A stretch of 64,000 nt of DNA from Pseudomonas viridiflava. Its GTDB lineage: Bacteria > Pseudomonadota > Gammaproteobacteria > Pseudomonadales > Pseudomonadaceae. How positions within the stretch are numbered: the stretch's first letter is position 1; every line of letters starts with the position of its first letter. Positions 18,563-26,546 of this stretch are shown here, piece after piece. The notes below the pieces were generated by a model. It saw nothing but the letters and a program-made list of their open reading frames with translations, made no database searches and was not told where the DNA came from. The stretch is taken from the NCBI RefSeq assembly GCF_900582195.1, contig NZ_UTHA01000259.1, positions 1 to 64,000 on the forward strand, written 5' to 3'. Made by a program: the position numbers and the translations under genes.

Positions 18563-21010
18563 TTGATTCGTCTGCTGAAATTTTTCGGTTGGTCCATCGT
18601 CGCCGTTTTCTGCGGACTGCTTTTAGGTCTCAGCGGCGCGTTTCTTTACCTTAGTCCGGGTTTGCCGTCTGTGGAGGCTCTGCGAAGCATTCAGTTGCAG
18701 ATTCCGTTGCGGGTCTACTCCAGCGATAACAAGTTGATCGCAGAATTTGGCGAAATGCGCCGTACGCCGATCCGTTTCGCCGACATTCCCCCCAATTTCA
18801 TCAATGCGTTACTAAGTGCTGAAGACGACAATTTCGCCAACCACTATGGCGTCGATCCGAGCAGCCTGATGCGTGCGGCGACCCAGCTGGTCAAAAGCGG
18901 ACACATCCAGTCTGGCGGCAGCACCATCACCATGCAGGTGGCGAAGAACTTCTTCCTGACCAGCGAACGCAGCTTCTCGCGCAAAACCACTGAAATCCTT
19001 CTGGCCCTGCAGATCGAGCGGCAGCTGACCAAGGACGAAATCCTTGAGCTGTACGTCAACAAGATCTATCTGGGCAACCGCGCCTATGGCATCGAAGCAG
19101 CCGCGCAGGTGTATTACGGCAAGTCGATCCGCGATGTCAGCCTGGCGCAGATGGCGATGATTGCCGGTCTGCCGAAAGCACCGTCGCGCTTCAACCCGCT
19201 GGCCAATCCGGCACGCAGCAAAGAACGCCGCGACTGGATCCTCGGGCGCATGTACAAGCTCGGCAAGATCAGCGAAGCGGACTACACCGCCGCGATCAAC
19301 GAACCGCTGAACGCCAGCTATCACGTGCCGACCCCGGAAGTGAACGCACCGTATATCGCTGAAATGGCCCGCGCCGAGATGGTCGGCCGCTATGGCAGCG
19401 ACGCTTACACCGAAGGTTTCCGCGTCACCACCACAGTGCCGAGCAACCTGCAGGAAATGGCCAACACCGCGCTGCACGAAGGTTTGATGACCTACGACCA
19501 GCGTCACGGCTACCGGGGCCCCGAGTCGCGCCTGCCGGGCAAGACCCGCGAAGCGTGGGCCAGCGAACTGACCAAGCAGCGCACGATCAGCAGCCTCGAG
19601 CCGGCCATCGTCACTCAGGTCGACAAGAACGGCCTGCAAGTGCTGACCCGCACTGGCGAAGAGCACGTTTCCTGGGACACCATGAAATGGGCGCGGCCGT
19701 TCCTCAACACCAACAGCATGGGCGCCAATCCGCGTCAGCCGTCGGATGTTGCGCAGGTCGGTGATCTGGTCCGCGTGCAGCGTCAGAAAGACAATTCGCT
19801 GAAATTCAGCCAGATCCCGCAGGCGCAAGGTGCGCTGGTGTCGCTGGATCCGCAGAACGGTGCGATTCGCTCGCTGGTCGGCGGTTTCGCCTTTGAGCAG
19901 AGCAACTACAACCGTGCCATGCAGGCCAAGCGTCAGCCGGGTTCGAGCTTCAAACCGTTCGTCTACAGCGCTGCGCTGGACAGCGGCTACACCGCTGCCA
20001 CGCTGGTCAACGACGCACCGATCGTGTTCGTCGATGAGTACCTGGACAAGGTCTGGCGTCCAAAGAACGACACCAACACCTTCCTCGGCCCGATCCGCTT
20101 GCGTGAGGCGCTGTACAAGTCGCGCAACCTCGTGTCGATCCGCTTGCTGCAAGCGATGGGCGTGGGCAAGACCATCGACTACATCACCCGTTTCGGCTTC
20201 AACAAGCAGGATCTGCCGCCAAACCTGTCGCTGGCGCTGGGCACCGCAACGCTGACGCCAATGGAGATTGCGACCGGTTGGAGTACGTTCGCCAACGGCG
20301 GCTACAAGATCACCCCGTACATCATCGACAAGATCGAAAGCCGTAACGGCGACACGCTGTTCCTCGCCAACCCGCCGACCGTGCCTCAGGGCGGTTCGGC
20401 GACGGACGGTATCGCAGCACCGAACAGCGAGTCGTTTACGGTCAACGCCACACCGGTTGCAGGTGAAGTACCGGGCAACGCAGCCGTGCCACAAACGCCG
20501 GCAGTGGCTGAGCGGATCGTCGATGGTCGCACCACGTACATCCTCAACAGCATGTTGCAGGACGTGATCAAGCTCGGCACCGGCCGTCGCGCACTGGCTA
20601 TGGGCCGCAGCGATATCGCCGGTAAAACCGGTACCACCAACGAATCGAAAGACGCGTGGTTCTCCGGTTACAACGCCGATTACGTGACCACGGTATGGAC
20701 TGGTTTCGACCAGCCGGAAAGCCTCGGTCGCCGTGAGTTCGGCGGCACCGTGGCGCTGCCGATCTGGATGAATTACATGTCGGCTGCGCTGAAGGACAAG
20801 CCGCCGCATGTGCAGCCTGAGCCGGAAGGTTTGCTGAGCTTGCGTGTGGATCCGGTCAGTGGCCGTGCAGCAACACCGAGCACGCCAGGCGCGTACTTCG
20901 AGCTGTTCAAGTCTGAAGACACGCCGCCGTCGGTGAATGAGCTGGGGAACGGTGCCGTACCGGGCAGCCCGTTGCCAGCGGATGAGCAGGCGCCGATCGA
21001 TCTGTTCTGA
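18563..21010 (+). CDS. ponA: Penicillin-binding protein 1A (bifunctional transglycosylase/transpeptidase)
   Basis: 815 residues from TTG at 18563. The frame is open upstream to 18506, but those 19 codons have no membrane or family character, and other Pseudomonas PBP1A proteins as I recall begin at RLLKF. Membrane anchor about 5-30; GT51 glycosyltransferase with LLSAEDDNFANHYGVD and GGSTITMQVAKN; OB-like insert; transpeptidase with Ser461 (SSFKP), SRN near 515 and KTGTTNE. It polymerises and cross-links peptidoglycan in the periplasm. Start-site confidence is moderate because no strong ribosome-binding site precedes the TTG. Confidence 0.93.
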   Translation: MIRLLKFFGWSIVAVFCGLLLGLSGAFLYLSPGLPSVEALRSIQLQIPLRVYSSDNKLIAEFGEMRRTPIRFADIPPNFINALLSAEDDNFANHYGVDPSSLMRAATQLVKSGHIQSGGSTITMQVAKNFFLTSERSFSRKTTEILLALQIERQLTKDEILELYVNKIYLGNRAYGIEAAAQVYYGKSIRDVSLAQMAMIAGLPKAPSRFNPLANPARSKERRDWILGRMYKLGKISEADYTAAINEPLNASYHVPTPEVNAPYIAEMARAEMVGRYGSDAYTEGFRVTTTVPSNLQEMANTALHEGLMTYDQRHGYRGPESRLPGKTREAWASELTKQRTISSLEPAIVTQVDKNGLQVLTRTGEEHVSWDTMKWARPFLNTNSMGANPRQPSDVAQVGDLVRVQRQKDNSLKFSQIPQAQGALVSLDPQNGAIRSLVGGFAFEQSNYNRAMQAKRQPGSSFKPFVYSAALDSGYTAATLVNDAPIVFVDEYLDKVWRPKNDTNTFLGPIRLREALYKSRNLVSIRLLQAMGVGKTIDYITRFGFNKQDLPPNLSLALGTATLTPMEIATGWSTFANGGYKITPYIIDKIESRNGDTLFLANPPTVPQGGSATDGIAAPNSESFTVNATPVAGEVPGNAAVPQTPAVAERIVDGRTTYILNSMLQDVIKLGTGRRALAMGRSDIAGKTGTTNESKDAWFSGYNADYVTTVWTGFDQPESLGRREFGGTVALPIWMNYMSAALKDKPPHVQPEPEGLLSLRVDPVSGRAATPSTPGAYFELFKSEDTPPSVNELGNGAVPGSPLPADEQAPIDLF

Positions 21011-21023
21011 TCTGTTGCTAATG

Positions 21024-21060
21024 AAAGCCCCGCCTTCGGTTGAAGTGCGGGGCTTTTTAT
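21024..21060 (+). terminator. ponA rho-independent terminator
   Basis: The inverted repeat AGCCCCGC / GCGGGGCT is followed by TTTTTATT, 14 bases after the ponA stop. Its 3' half is also the outermost part of the long palindrome that follows. Confidence 0.88.
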
Positions 21061-21287
21061 TGCCTGAAGATCAAGAGCCCCTCACCCTAGCCCTCTCCCG
21101 GAGGGAGAGCGGACTGATTGGGGGATGCTGGTGAGTGATGCCGACCTGAACGTGCTGTGTTGAATCCGTAGGCGCTAACGCACTTTCAGGTCGGTGTATC
21201 TCGCGACTCTTCCACGGTCAGTCCCCTCTCCCTCAGGGAGAGGGTTAGGGTGAGGGGCTCTTGATCTTCAGGCAATAAAAAACCCCG
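21048..21287. repeat. Palindromic MITE-like element, copy A
   Basis: A 240-bp palindrome with 62-bp arms (21048-21109 and 21226-21287) that match with only three mismatches. The arms include GATCAAGAGCCCCTCACCC and the CCCTCTCCC motif. An inner stem pairs CGACCTGAA with TTTCAGGTCG. It codes for no plausible protein. Related copies lie at 37089 and 50369. In this copy the arms reach into the terminators of ponA and the malic enzyme gene. Confidence 0.85.
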
Positions 21288-21308
21288 ACTCTCACGAGCC
21301 GGGGCTTC
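21275..21308 (-). terminator. Malic enzyme gene terminator
   Basis: On the minus strand the stem GCCCCGGCTC / GAGTCGGGG is followed by TTTTTTATT. It ends the malic enzyme transcript 21 bases after the stop and overlaps the right arm of the palindromic element. Confidence 0.85.
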
Positions 21309-21329
21309 TGTTTGAAGCGTTACAACGGC

Positions 21330-22598
21330 TTAGCCGTTGAACACGTCATCCACGCTTTTCAGCGGGTAGTTCTTCGGATACGGCAGGGTCGCCACACCGG
21401 TCTCGATTGCGGCTTTGGCCACAGCGTCGGAGATCAGGGTGATCAGGCGCTTGTCCATTGGCTTCGGAATGATGTACTCACGACCGAACTCCAGCGGCGC
21501 ACCGCCGTAGGCGTCGCACACGTCCTGTGGAACCGGCAGCTTGGCCAGTTCACGCAGGGCGTTGGCCGCGGCCACTTTCATTTCTTCGTTGATGCGCTTG
21601 GCGCGAACGTCCAGGGCACCACGGAAGATGAACGGGAAGCCCAGTACGTTGTTGACCTGGTTCGGGTAGTCCGAACGGCCGGTGGCCATGATCACGTCGC
21701 TACGGGTAGCGTGTGCCAGTTCCGGGGAGATTTCCGGATCCGGGTTCGAGCAGGCGAACACGATCGGGTTCGGTGCCATCGACAGCAGGCCTTCAGCGCT
21801 GAGCAGGTTCGGGCCGGACAGACCGACAAACACGTCAGCGCCTGCCAGTGCGTCAGCCAGGGTGCGCTTGTCGGTGGCGTGAGCGAACACGGCTTTGTAC
21901 TGGTTCAGGTCGTCACGGCCGGAGTGGATCACGCCGGTGCGGTCAACCATGAAGATGTTTTCGATGCGTGCGCCCATGCTCACCAGCAATTTCATGCAGG
22001 AGATGGCGGCAGCACCGGCGCCCAGGCAGACGATTTTCGCTTCCGGCAGGGTTTTGCCAGCGATTTCCAGGGCGTTGATCATGCCCGCAGCGGTCACGAT
22101 CGCGGTGCCGTGCTGGTCATCGTGGAATACCGGAATGTCGCACTGCTCGATCAGAGCACGTTCGATCTCAAAGCACTCTGGCGCCTTGATGTCTTCCAGG
22201 TTGATACCACCGAAGGTGATGGAGATGCGTTTTACGGTGTCGATGAAGGCTTGCGGGCTCTCGGAGTCGACTTCGATGTCGAAAACGTCGATGCCGGCGA
22301 AGCGCTTGAACAGTACGCCTTTACCTTCCATCACTGGCTTGGAAGCCAATGGGCCGAGGTTGCCCAGGCCGAGAATCGCGGTGCCATCGGAAATGACTGC
22401 AACCAGGTTGCCCTTGCCGGTGTATTTGTAGGCCAGTTCAGGATCGCGAGCGATCTCACGCACTGGTTCAGCTACGCCGGGGCTGTAGGCCAGCGACAAG
22501 TCGCGAGCGGTAGCAGTGGCCTTGGTGAGCTCGACACTCAGCTTCCCTGGACGAGGATTGGCATGATATTCGAGAGCGGCAGTTTTCAGATCAGACAT
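21330..22598 (-). CDS. NAD(P)-dependent malic enzyme
   Basis: 422 residues from ATG at 22598 (start MSDLKTAALEYHANPRPGK, GCGGA upstream). The reading frame extends 40 codons further, but that part has no family character. It decarboxylates malate to pyruvate. Visible features are the substrate/metal region SPGVAEPVREIARDPE, the conserved DDQHGTAIV, the nucleotide fold VCLGAGAAAISC and the ACSNPDPEISPE motif. It is the short malic enzyme type without the phosphotransacetylase-like C-terminal domain of E. coli MaeB, so I leave the symbol blank. A TTGACA-like box (22691-22686) may belong to its promoter. Confidence 0.93.
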   Translation of the reverse strand: MSDLKTAALEYHANPRPGKLSVELTKATATARDLSLAYSPGVAEPVREIARDPELAYKYTGKGNLVAVISDGTAILGLGNLGPLASKPVMEGKGVLFKRFAGIDVFDIEVDSESPQAFIDTVKRISITFGGINLEDIKAPECFEIERALIEQCDIPVFHDDQHGTAIVTAAGMINALEIAGKTLPEAKIVCLGAGAAAISCMKLLVSMGARIENIFMVDRTGVIHSGRDDLNQYKAVFAHATDKRTLADALAGADVFVGLSGPNLLSAEGLLSMAPNPIVFACSNPDPEISPELAHATRSDVIMATGRSDYPNQVNNVLGFPFIFRGALDVRAKRINEEMKVAAANALRELAKLPVPQDVCDAYGGAPLEFGREYIIPKPMDKRLITLISDAVAKAAIETGVATLPYPKNYPLKSVDDVFNG

Positions 22599-22781
22599 TT
22601 TGGCATTCCGCTTTTTACTGTTGGACAGACTGGTCAGCGAGGATACGCGCCTCGCAAAGTCCCCACAAGACTGAGCGGTCACCCCTGTCAAGCGCCCTGC
22701 CCTACGACTTTGGGCCAAGAGCCACGGCGCACAAGGGCTGGACTGTTCACAATCGACAGAAAAAATGTCTACAATTTTTAT

Positions 22782-23594
22782 TCAGGGCAGCGTTTGTAAC
22801 ATTGAAGGATCTGTCAGCGGCAACAACCAACGCGACTGACCGGATTGCAGTCCACCGCGCCGCGAACGATCGACGATCCAGCCGCGAGCTTCGACCTGCT
22901 TGCCTTTCAGCGCCTGCAAACGGGCATTGTCGAATTGTCCTACCAGATTGGGTGCAACGCGCAATACAAGCGCATCGTGCAACTCGATCCAGATTCCGCC
23001 GCGATTGCGCTGAACTTTGCTCACACGCCCACTGATCACGGCGAAACCGGAGCGCTGGATCTGCTCCGCTTTCAGTACAGGCGACTGCCGCCAGAGGCCC
23101 AGCCCGGCTTTGCGCGCACTGCGTTCGGCGGCTTGCTGGCAGGCAACAAGATCGACATTCGGCGCAACCGCGACCTGGAAACCGAGGCCATCGGCGAGCA
23201 TTTGCGCTTCGAGATTGATGCCGCTGGCGCTGTAAACATGTGCGAGCGTGCGCCCGTAATGGTCTTTGGCTTGCTTGCCGGGTAGCAAACCGACGCGTCC
23301 GCCGCTGGCATCGACCAGCGCTTGCAGGCGTTTGCGCGCCGCCACTGCAAACGGTTCGTCGCTGCGGCCCTGCTTGCCTAGTTCAGGCGTATTGAGGCCG
23401 ATCATGCGTACGCTGCGGCCATCGCCCAGGCGCAATGTGTCGCCATCGACCACGCGCTGCACGGCGAAGCCGGTCAGCCCCGCAGGCGCCGGGCAAAAGG
23501 CCTGAGCGCCCGACAGCCAAATCGCAGACACAAAAAAGGCGCCCGCGAGGGACGCCTTTTTCATCAGTCTGGAGAAGCCGAAACGACTTTCCAA
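22782..23594 (-). CDS. Secreted thermonuclease-family (SNase-like) nuclease
   Basis: 270 residues from TTG at 23594; the first Met is codon 11 (23564). TTG is preferred because TGAGG, overlapping the rpmE stop, is correctly spaced for coupled translation. Signal peptide ends near residue 32 (SGAQA). The SNase fold shows VVDGDTLRLGDG near 49-60, RMIGLNTPELG, and AKDHYGRTLAHVY with the second catalytic Arg. After the core (to about 168) comes an OB-like C-terminal extension of unknown role. Probably a periplasmic or secreted phosphodiesterase on DNA or RNA. A terminator hairpin lies inside its signal-peptide codons. Confidence 0.85.
   Translation of the reverse strand: MESRFGFSRLMKKASLAGAFFVSAIWLSGAQAFCPAPAGLTGFAVQRVVDGDTLRLGDGRSVRMIGLNTPELGKQGRSDEPFAVAARKRLQALVDASGGRVGLLPGKQAKDHYGRTLAHVYSASGINLEAQMLADGLGFQVAVAPNVDLVACQQAAERSARKAGLGLWRQSPVLKAEQIQRSGFAVISGRVSKVQRNRGGIWIELHDALVLRVAPNLVGQFDNARLQALKGKQVEARGWIVDRSRRGGLQSGQSRWLLPLTDPSMLQTLP
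23531..23561 (-). terminator. Intrinsic terminator inside the nuclease signal-peptide codons
   Basis: On the minus strand AAAAAGGCG-T-CCC-TCGC-GGG-CGCCTTTTTT forms a strong stem-loop ending in a T-run. It lies 45 bases after the rpmE stop and within codons 12-21 of the nuclease gene, so rpmE transcripts could end here before most of the nuclease is made. Confidence 0.7.
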
Positions 23595-23605
23595 AATGAT
23601 CAGCC

Positions 23606-23827
23606 TCAGGCTTTTTTGCCGACGCCGAAAGTAGCGAAACGGTCTGCGAACTTCTGCACGCGGCCGCCGGTGTCCAGAGTCTTCTGCTTACCGGTGTAGA
23701 ACGGGTGGCATTCGTTGCAAACGTCGATCGCCAGGGCTTTGCCGTAGGTCGAACGAGTTTCGAACTTGTTACCGCACGAGCAGGTAACAGCGATTTCTGG
23801 GTAATTCGGGTGGATATCGGCTTTCAT
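23606..23827 (-). CDS. rpmE: 50S ribosomal protein L31, zinc-binding form
   Basis: 73 residues, start MKADIHPNYPEI with GAGGAAT upstream. The Cys pairs TCSCGN (16-21) and CNECHPFYTG mark the zinc-containing C+ type, in contrast to the zinc-free RpmE2 made under zinc limitation. It is the first gene of a likely rpmE-nuclease unit and has its own promoter. Confidence 0.97.
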   Translation of the reverse strand: MKADIHPNYPEIAVTCSCGNKFETRSTYGKALAIDVCNECHPFYTGKQKTLDTGGRVQKFADRFATFGVGKKA

Positions 23828-23897
23828 GGTGTATTCCTCAGGCTAGCGTGCCGCCACCCAACACTATTGTTGAATACCGCACGTAATTAGGCCGCGG

Positions 23898-23925
23898 ATT
23901 CTACCAGACCTTTTCAATCACGCAA
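23898..23925 (-). promoter_or_regulatory. Candidate rpmE promoter
   Basis: On the minus strand TTGCGT (23925-23920), a 16-base spacer and TAGAAT (23903-23898), followed by a leader of about 65 bases to the rpmE ATG. Confidence 0.55.
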
Positions 23926-23978
23926 GCTGTCACCGAGACCGACCGTCTGCTAGGCTCCCGGCCTTGAACGCACTCCAC

Positions 23979-24067
23979 TGTGAGAGCGAGCTTGCTCGCG
24001 AATGCGTTGTGCCAGCCAATGTTCTAGCGCCTGACACGCCGCCTTCGCGAGCAAGCTCGCTCCCACA
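23979..24067. repeat. REP doublet (REPIN), GTGGG-out, one arm degenerate
   Basis: Between the divergent rpmE and priA genes. The left arm reads GTGAGAGCG in place of GTGGGAGCG; the right arm is canonical. Confidence 0.93.
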
Positions 24068-24115
24068 ATTGATCTGCACTCGACCCATATTTTGCGTTTA
24101 TAGAGATCCCCCCGC

Positions 24116-26335
24116 GTGCCCGACGCCATTCTGCGCCTCGCCTTGCCTTCGCCCTTGCGCCGCCTGTTCGACTATCGAGCGCCGGCCGGCGTGCTGCGCG
24201 AACAATTGCAGCCGGGCATGCGTCTGCGGGTGCCGTTCGGGCGACGCGAGATGATCGGAATTCTGGTCGAGGTCACCGACACCAGCGAAGTGCCGGTGGA
24301 GAAACTCAAACCGGCGCTGGCCCTGCTCGATGCCACGCCGCCGCTGCCACCGGCGCTGTTCAAGCTGTGCTTGTGGACCTCGCAGTATTACCAACACAGC
24401 CTTGGCGACACCCTGAGCTGGGCGTTGCCGGTACTGCTGCGTCAGGGCGAACTGGCCGAGGCTCGCCAAGAGCGCTTCTGGTCGATCACACCCGGCGCCA
24501 GCCTTGATGATCCGCGCATCGCCCGCGCGCCGCGTCAGCGTGAAGCATTGGCGACGCTGGCCCAGCACCCGCATGGCGTCGCCCATCAGCTGCTGAGCAA
24601 ACTGATGCTGAGCAAGGACAGCCTTGATCTGCTGCTGGCGAAAAATCTGGTGCAAGTGGAAATCCGCCGCCATGCACCCGGCGCGCGCCATGAGCACTGG
24701 CTGGCGCAACCGGAATTACCGCTCAACACCGAACAGCGCGCCGCCTACGAGGCGATCCGCGCCGGCTTCGACAGTTATCACGCGTTCCTGCTGGCCGGGG
24801 TCACCGGCAGTGGCAAGACCGAAGTCTATTTGCAGCTGATCCGCGAAACCCTCGAAGCCGGCAAACAGGCGCTGGTGCTGATCCCGGAGATCAACCTCGG
24901 CCCGCAGACCCTGGCGCGCTTCGAGCAGCGTTTCAATGCGCGCATCGCCCTGTTGCACTCGGCGGTCAATGATCGCGAGCGCCTCGACGCCTGGCTCGCG
25001 GCGCGCGATGGCGAGGCCGACATTATTATCGGTACCCGCTCGGCGCTGTTCACGCCGATGAAAAACCCCGGGCTGATCATCATTGATGAAGAGCACGACG
25101 GTTCTTATAAACAGCAGGAAGGTTTGCGCTACCACGCCCGCGATCTGGCGCTGGTGCGTGCGCGGCAGGAAAACATCCCGATCGTGCTCGGCTCCGCCAC
25201 GCCATCGCTGGAAAGTCTGCACAACGCCTACACCGGCCGTTACGGTCTCCTGCGCCTGAATGAGCGTGCCGGCGGAGCCAAGCAGCCGCGCTTCCTGCGC
25301 CTGGATGTAAAAAGCCGTCCACTGGACAGCGGTATTTCCGGGCCGATGCAGCAGGCTATCGGTCAGACGCTGGCGAATGGGCAACAGGTGCTGGTGTTCC
25401 TCAATCGGCGCGGCTTCGCCCCGACACTGCTGTGTCATGACTGCGGATGGATGTCCGAATGCTCACGCTGCGATGCGCGAATGACCGTGCATCAGCGTTA
25501 CGGCGAACTGCGCTGCCACCACTGCGGTTACGTTGAGCGCACCCCGCGCCAGTGTCCGAAATGCAACAAGGTCGATCTGCGGCCCGTGGGCGCAGGCACG
25601 GAGCGCGCCGAGGAGCGCCTGGCGATTCTGTTCCCCGACTACCCGGTACTGCGCGTCGACCGCGATAGCACCTCGCGCAAGGACGCGATGAATCAACTGT
25701 TCGCGACGATCCAGAAGGGTCAGCCGTGCATTCTGGTCGGCACGCAAATGTTGGCCAAGGGGCACCACTTTCCACGAGTGACGCTGGTGTCGATCCTCGA
25801 TGCTGACGGCGGTTTGTTCTCCGGCGACTTCCGCGCCAGCGAGCGCATGGCGCAGTTGATCGTGCAGGTCGCAGGTCGCGCCGGACGGGCGGAGGAGCCG
25901 GGCAAGGTGATCATCCAGACGCACCTTGCCGATCATCCTTTGTTGGTGCAACTCACCGAGCAGGGTTACTTCGCCTTCGCCGAACAGGCCTTGAGCGAAC
26001 GCCGTGCTGCCGGGCTGCCGCCGTTTGCGCATCTGGCGCTGTTGCGTGCCGAAGCGCACAAGCCGGGACAGGCGGAAGGCTTTCTCGATGAGGCGTGCAG
26101 CGAGGCTGAGCGCTTGTTGTCTGAGCAAAATTTGACCGGCATCGAACTACTGGGGCCAGTGCCGGCGCCGATGGAACGTCGTGCCGGGCGTTATCGCGCG
26201 CAGCTGTTGTTGCAGGCGACGGCGCGGGCGCCGCTGCATCGGTTGCTGGCCAGTTGGTTGTTGGTGCTGGAGCAGATGCCGAGCGGGCGGGCGGTGCGCT
26301 GGTCGCTGGATGTCGACCCTGTCGATTTGTATTGA
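24116..26335 (+). CDS. priA: Primosomal replication restart helicase PriA
   Basis: 739 residues, GTG start at 24116. An ATP-dependent 3'-5' helicase that reloads the replisome at stalled forks. The N-terminal DNA-binding domain covers about 1-110. Walker A GVTGSGKTEVYLQ lies near 225, DEEH (Walker B) near 325 and motif III GSATPSLES. The zinc module is CHDCGWMSECSRCDARM / CHHCGYVERTPRQCPKC, with paired Cys in the expected spacing. C-terminal domain to 739. It is divergent from rpmE, as in other Pseudomonas. Confidence 0.97.
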   Translation: MPDAILRLALPSPLRRLFDYRAPAGVLREQLQPGMRLRVPFGRREMIGILVEVTDTSEVPVEKLKPALALLDATPPLPPALFKLCLWTSQYYQHSLGDTLSWALPVLLRQGELAEARQERFWSITPGASLDDPRIARAPRQREALATLAQHPHGVAHQLLSKLMLSKDSLDLLLAKNLVQVEIRRHAPGARHEHWLAQPELPLNTEQRAAYEAIRAGFDSYHAFLLAGVTGSGKTEVYLQLIRETLEAGKQALVLIPEINLGPQTLARFEQRFNARIALLHSAVNDRERLDAWLAARDGEADIIIGTRSALFTPMKNPGLIIIDEEHDGSYKQQEGLRYHARDLALVRARQENIPIVLGSATPSLESLHNAYTGRYGLLRLNERAGGAKQPRFLRLDVKSRPLDSGISGPMQQAIGQTLANGQQVLVFLNRRGFAPTLLCHDCGWMSECSRCDARMTVHQRYGELRCHHCGYVERTPRQCPKCNKVDLRPVGAGTERAEERLAILFPDYPVLRVDRDSTSRKDAMNQLFATIQKGQPCILVGTQMLAKGHHFPRVTLVSILDADGGLFSGDFRASERMAQLIVQVAGRAGRAEEPGKVIIQTHLADHPLLVQLTEQGYFAFAEQALSERRAAGLPPFAHLALLRAEAHKPGQAEGFLDEACSEAERLLSEQNLTGIELLGPVPAPMERRAGRYRAQLLLQATARAPLHRLLASWLLVLEQMPSGRAVRWSLDVDPVDLY

Positions 26336-26348
26336 TAGAAGGATCGCC

Positions 26349-26412
26349 TTCGCGAGCAGGCTCGCTCCCACAAGGACTGCGCTGTACCTGTGGGAGCGAG
26401 CCTGCTAGCGAA
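26349..26412. repeat. REP doublet (REPIN), GTGGG-in arrangement
   Basis: Here the two CGCGAA ends face outward and the CCCACA/TGTGGG ends face each other across about 16 bases, the opposite of most doublets in the window. One arm has TGCTAGCG, a mismatch to the canonical TGCTCGCG. It lies 13 bases after priA. Confidence 0.9.
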
Positions 26413-26546
26413 AATGATCTATTTGTCACCACATATCCATAAGCTGCCTGCTAAGGTTGGCAAGCCCGCCTTCGCAACGGATAATGCCCAGTTTTTCCAC
26501 CCGCGCATCGATGCGCCCGCCGCGCTTGCGGTCGAAAGAGAAGACC

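Noticed and set aside
22599..22718. Longer malic enzyme start
   Set aside because: The extra 40 codons lie in the probable promoter region and have no similarity to the family; ATG at 22598 has a proper ribosome-binding site.
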